Under the pieces are notes generated by a model that searched no databases, had not been told where the DNA came from, and saw only the letters and a list, made by a program, of their open reading frames with translations. DNA of 64,000 nt from Herbiconiux oxytropis. GTDB taxonomy: Bacteria; Actinomycetota; Actinomycetes; Actinomycetales; Microbacteriaceae. This document shows, piece by piece, positions 61,987-64,000 of this stretch (positions are counted from its first letter, which is position 1; every line of letters starts with the position of its first letter). The position numbers and the translations under genes were made by a program. The DNA is taken from positions 186,001 to 250,000 of the forward strand of contig NZ_JANLCK010000004.1 of the NCBI RefSeq assembly GCF_024979315.1, read 5' to 3'.

Positions 61987-62724
61987 TCAGACCTCGAGCA
62001 CGAGCTCCCCGCCCGAGGTCGACAGGCGATGGCCGGCCCCGGCGCCCCACGCGATGAGCGAGTCGACGTCGGCGAAGTCGACCCCGTTCTCCGCAATGGC
62101 GCGCACGAGCGTGCCCTTGCCCTTCTTGTTGAAGTGGTTGAGGGCCCGGGCTACGCCATCCGGCCCCCGGCTCACGACCCGCAGGAACCAGCTGCCCGCG
62201 GGGGCAGGGCCGAGAGCCACGTACGCCTCGGAGCGGAGGTCGAGGATGAGCTCCCCCTCATGACGCGCGAGCTCCTTCGCCACGGCGGCAGCCCAACGGG
62301 TCTTCACCGACGGGGCATCCAGGCGCGAGTCGTGCGAGAGCCGGTAGGCGGGGATGGGATCGCCCGCGCCCACGAGGCCGAAGAGCGCGGAGTGGATCCG
62401 CACGTGCAGCTCGGCAAAGGCCCGCGCCTCCGCGGACAGCGACTCGGCACCGAGCGCCTCGTAGAGCACCCCCGTGTAGCGCTCGAGCGCAGGCATGGTC
62501 GGCGCCTTGGACAGGGTTCGATTGCGCTCGACCTCGAAGGTGAGCTTCTGACCGAGCTTCAGGCGCTTCATCGTCTCCTCGGGATCGCGAGCGAGCCGCG
62601 AGACGTCGCGCACGAGCGCGCGACGCGTCGTCGTGAAAGCCGGATGCGACAGGGCGGCGTAGTCGAGCGGCGCCGGGTCGCCCCCGTCGCGCTTGGTCTC
62701 GGAGGGAGGCAGGAGGATCAGCAC
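61987..62724 (-). CDS. yaaA: YaaA family peroxide stress protein
   Basis: A 245-residue YaaA (DUF328) protein. 'LLPPSETKRDGGD' at the N-terminus, 'LGQKLTFEVERNRTL' and the C-terminal 'HFNKKGKGTLVRAI' match the family. In E. coli YaaA lowers free iron during hydrogen peroxide stress. Start is GTG behind AAAGGGG. It lies downstream of the ATP synthase operon, separated by a terminator hairpin. Confidence 0.93.
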   Translation of the reverse strand: MLILLPPSETKRDGGDPAPLDYAALSHPAFTTTRRALVRDVSRLARDPEETMKRLKLGQKLTFEVERNRTLSKAPTMPALERYTGVLYEALGAESLSAEARAFAELHVRIHSALFGLVGAGDPIPAYRLSHDSRLDAPSVKTRWAAAVAKELARHEGELILDLRSEAYVALGPAPAGSWFLRVVSRGPDGVARALNHFNKKGKGTLVRAIAENGVDFADVDSLIAWGAGAGHRLSTSGGELVLEV

Positions 62725-62746
62725 GAGCAGACCCCTTTCACGTCGA

Positions 62747-62789
62747 AGACCGCCGCATCCGGCTCACGAGGAGCGGGAGGCGGCGGTCT
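62747..62789 (-). terminator. Terminator of the ATP synthase operon
   Basis: A 10-bp perfect stem (62780-62789 with 62747-62756) has a 23-nt loop with inner pairing. It lies 21 bp past the atpC stop on the minus strand and is followed by TTCG, so the U-tract is weak. Confidence 0.65.
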
Positions 62790-62810
62790 GGGACCGACGA
62801 ATCGTGGAGG

Positions 62811-63077
62811 TTACTTGATCAGTTCGGCGTCTCGCGCCACGATCGTGACGGTGTCATTCTCGACCGAGAGGAACCCGTCGTCGGCGCGCGCCACGAGGCG
62901 TTCGCCCGAGGTCGCATTGACCCGCACCTCGCCCGCGGCGAGGATCGCGAGCAGCGGCTCGTGACCGGCCAGGATGCCGATCTCGCCCTCGACCGTCTTG
63001 GCGATGACCATCGACGCCTCGCCCGACCAGATCTGCTGATCGGCCGACACGACGCTGACGTTCAGAGGAGAGGCCAT
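62811..63077 (-). CDS. atpC: ATP synthase epsilon subunit
   Basis: The 88-residue F1 epsilon subunit is short, because it consists mainly of the N-terminal beta-sandwich ('LNVSVVSADQQIWSGEASMV', 'GEIGILAGHEPLLAIL'). The C-terminal two-helix inhibitory arm is missing, as in several actinobacteria. The ATG is 2 bp past the atpD stop. This is the last gene of the atp operon in the window. Confidence 0.95.
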   Translation of the reverse strand: MASPLNVSVVSADQQIWSGEASMVIAKTVEGEIGILAGHEPLLAILAAGEVRVNATSGERLVARADDGFLSVENDTVTIVARDAELIK

Positions 63078-63079
63078 GA

Positions 63080-64000
<921 letters not shown>

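Noticed and set aside
60183-62057. 624-codon open frame across proS and the methyltransferase gene
   Set aside because: It is antisense to proS and out of frame with the methyltransferase, with no domain.

Overview
The window is about 70% G+C and densely packed with overlapping genes. It reads as chromosomal DNA from a high-GC Gram-positive of the Microbacteriaceae type. Support for this comes from the AzlCD pair, a septum-formation-like lipoprotein, the CE1758/CE1759 flavin enzyme pair, a HelD/HelR-type ATPase, actinobacterial LeuA with a leucine-coded leader, and frequent GTG/TTG starts. The assignment to a family is inference from protein character. I see no transposase, integrase, phage gene, CRISPR array or rRNA. 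One tRNA gene (Asn-GTT) is present.

Layout: 1-431 is the 3' end of peptide deformylase. 459-1459 holds azlD/azlC, followed by tRNA-Asn. 1841-8327 is a minus-strand run of a 2-hydroxyacid dehydrogenase, an orphan ABC ATPase, dnaG, dgt and a tRNA-dihydrouridine synthase. 8409-11374 has a YbaK-type deacylase facing an uppS, recO, DsbA-like and 55-residue ORF group. 11403-17310 carries a lipoprotein, a GAP-family membrane protein, leuA with its leader, an osmC/epimerase pair and dapB. 17363-19329 is a phosphatase and an M16 peptidase. 19647-26959 is pnp and rpsO, the classical neighbours, separated here by a type III polyketide synthase/methyltransferase unit and a flavin monooxygenase/reductase pair. 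27104-33445 has a 2OG-Fe(II) oxygenase and MFS exporter, HelD/HelR, an FKBP and a PrsW protease. 33509-39215 is a catabolic cluster (FAD oxidase, aspartase, aldehyde dehydrogenase) and a phosphate transporter. 39273-46867 includes oligopeptidase B, a SNF2 helicase, a PfkB kinase and an M20 peptidase. 46877-55114 includes a GDSL hydrolase, an SDR, an MFS protein, ribF, truB, mutY and rbfA. 55258-61355 is the infB-ylxR-nusA-proS translation/transcription region. 61462 to the end holds a methyltransferase, yaaA, atpC and the 3' part of atpD.

The most interesting signals are non-coding. (1) leuA has a 14-residue leader peptide with four Leu codons and a two-state RNA whose anti-Shine-Dalgarno arm pairs either with the end of the leader or with the leuA ribosome site. 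(2) At least 17 start codons have a TAnnnT -10 box exactly 6 or 7 nt upstream, which indicates leaderless mRNAs. (3) A 96-bp element occurs twice (19509-19604 and 41422-41517) at about 92% identity with a compensatory base change in a hairpin, and copy 1 is joined to a 23-bp palindrome. (4) A 34-bp near-perfect inverted repeat lies between infB and rbfA. (5) pnp has a structured leader at the place where the actino-pnp RNA motif is expected.

The protein-coding content is mostly housekeeping. The accessory-looking parts are the PKS/flavin enzyme insert between rpsO and pnp, the orphan ABC ATPase with an acidic tail, the kinase-like protein with a degenerate P-loop, and the small cysteine-containing ORF coupled to the DsbA-family gene.
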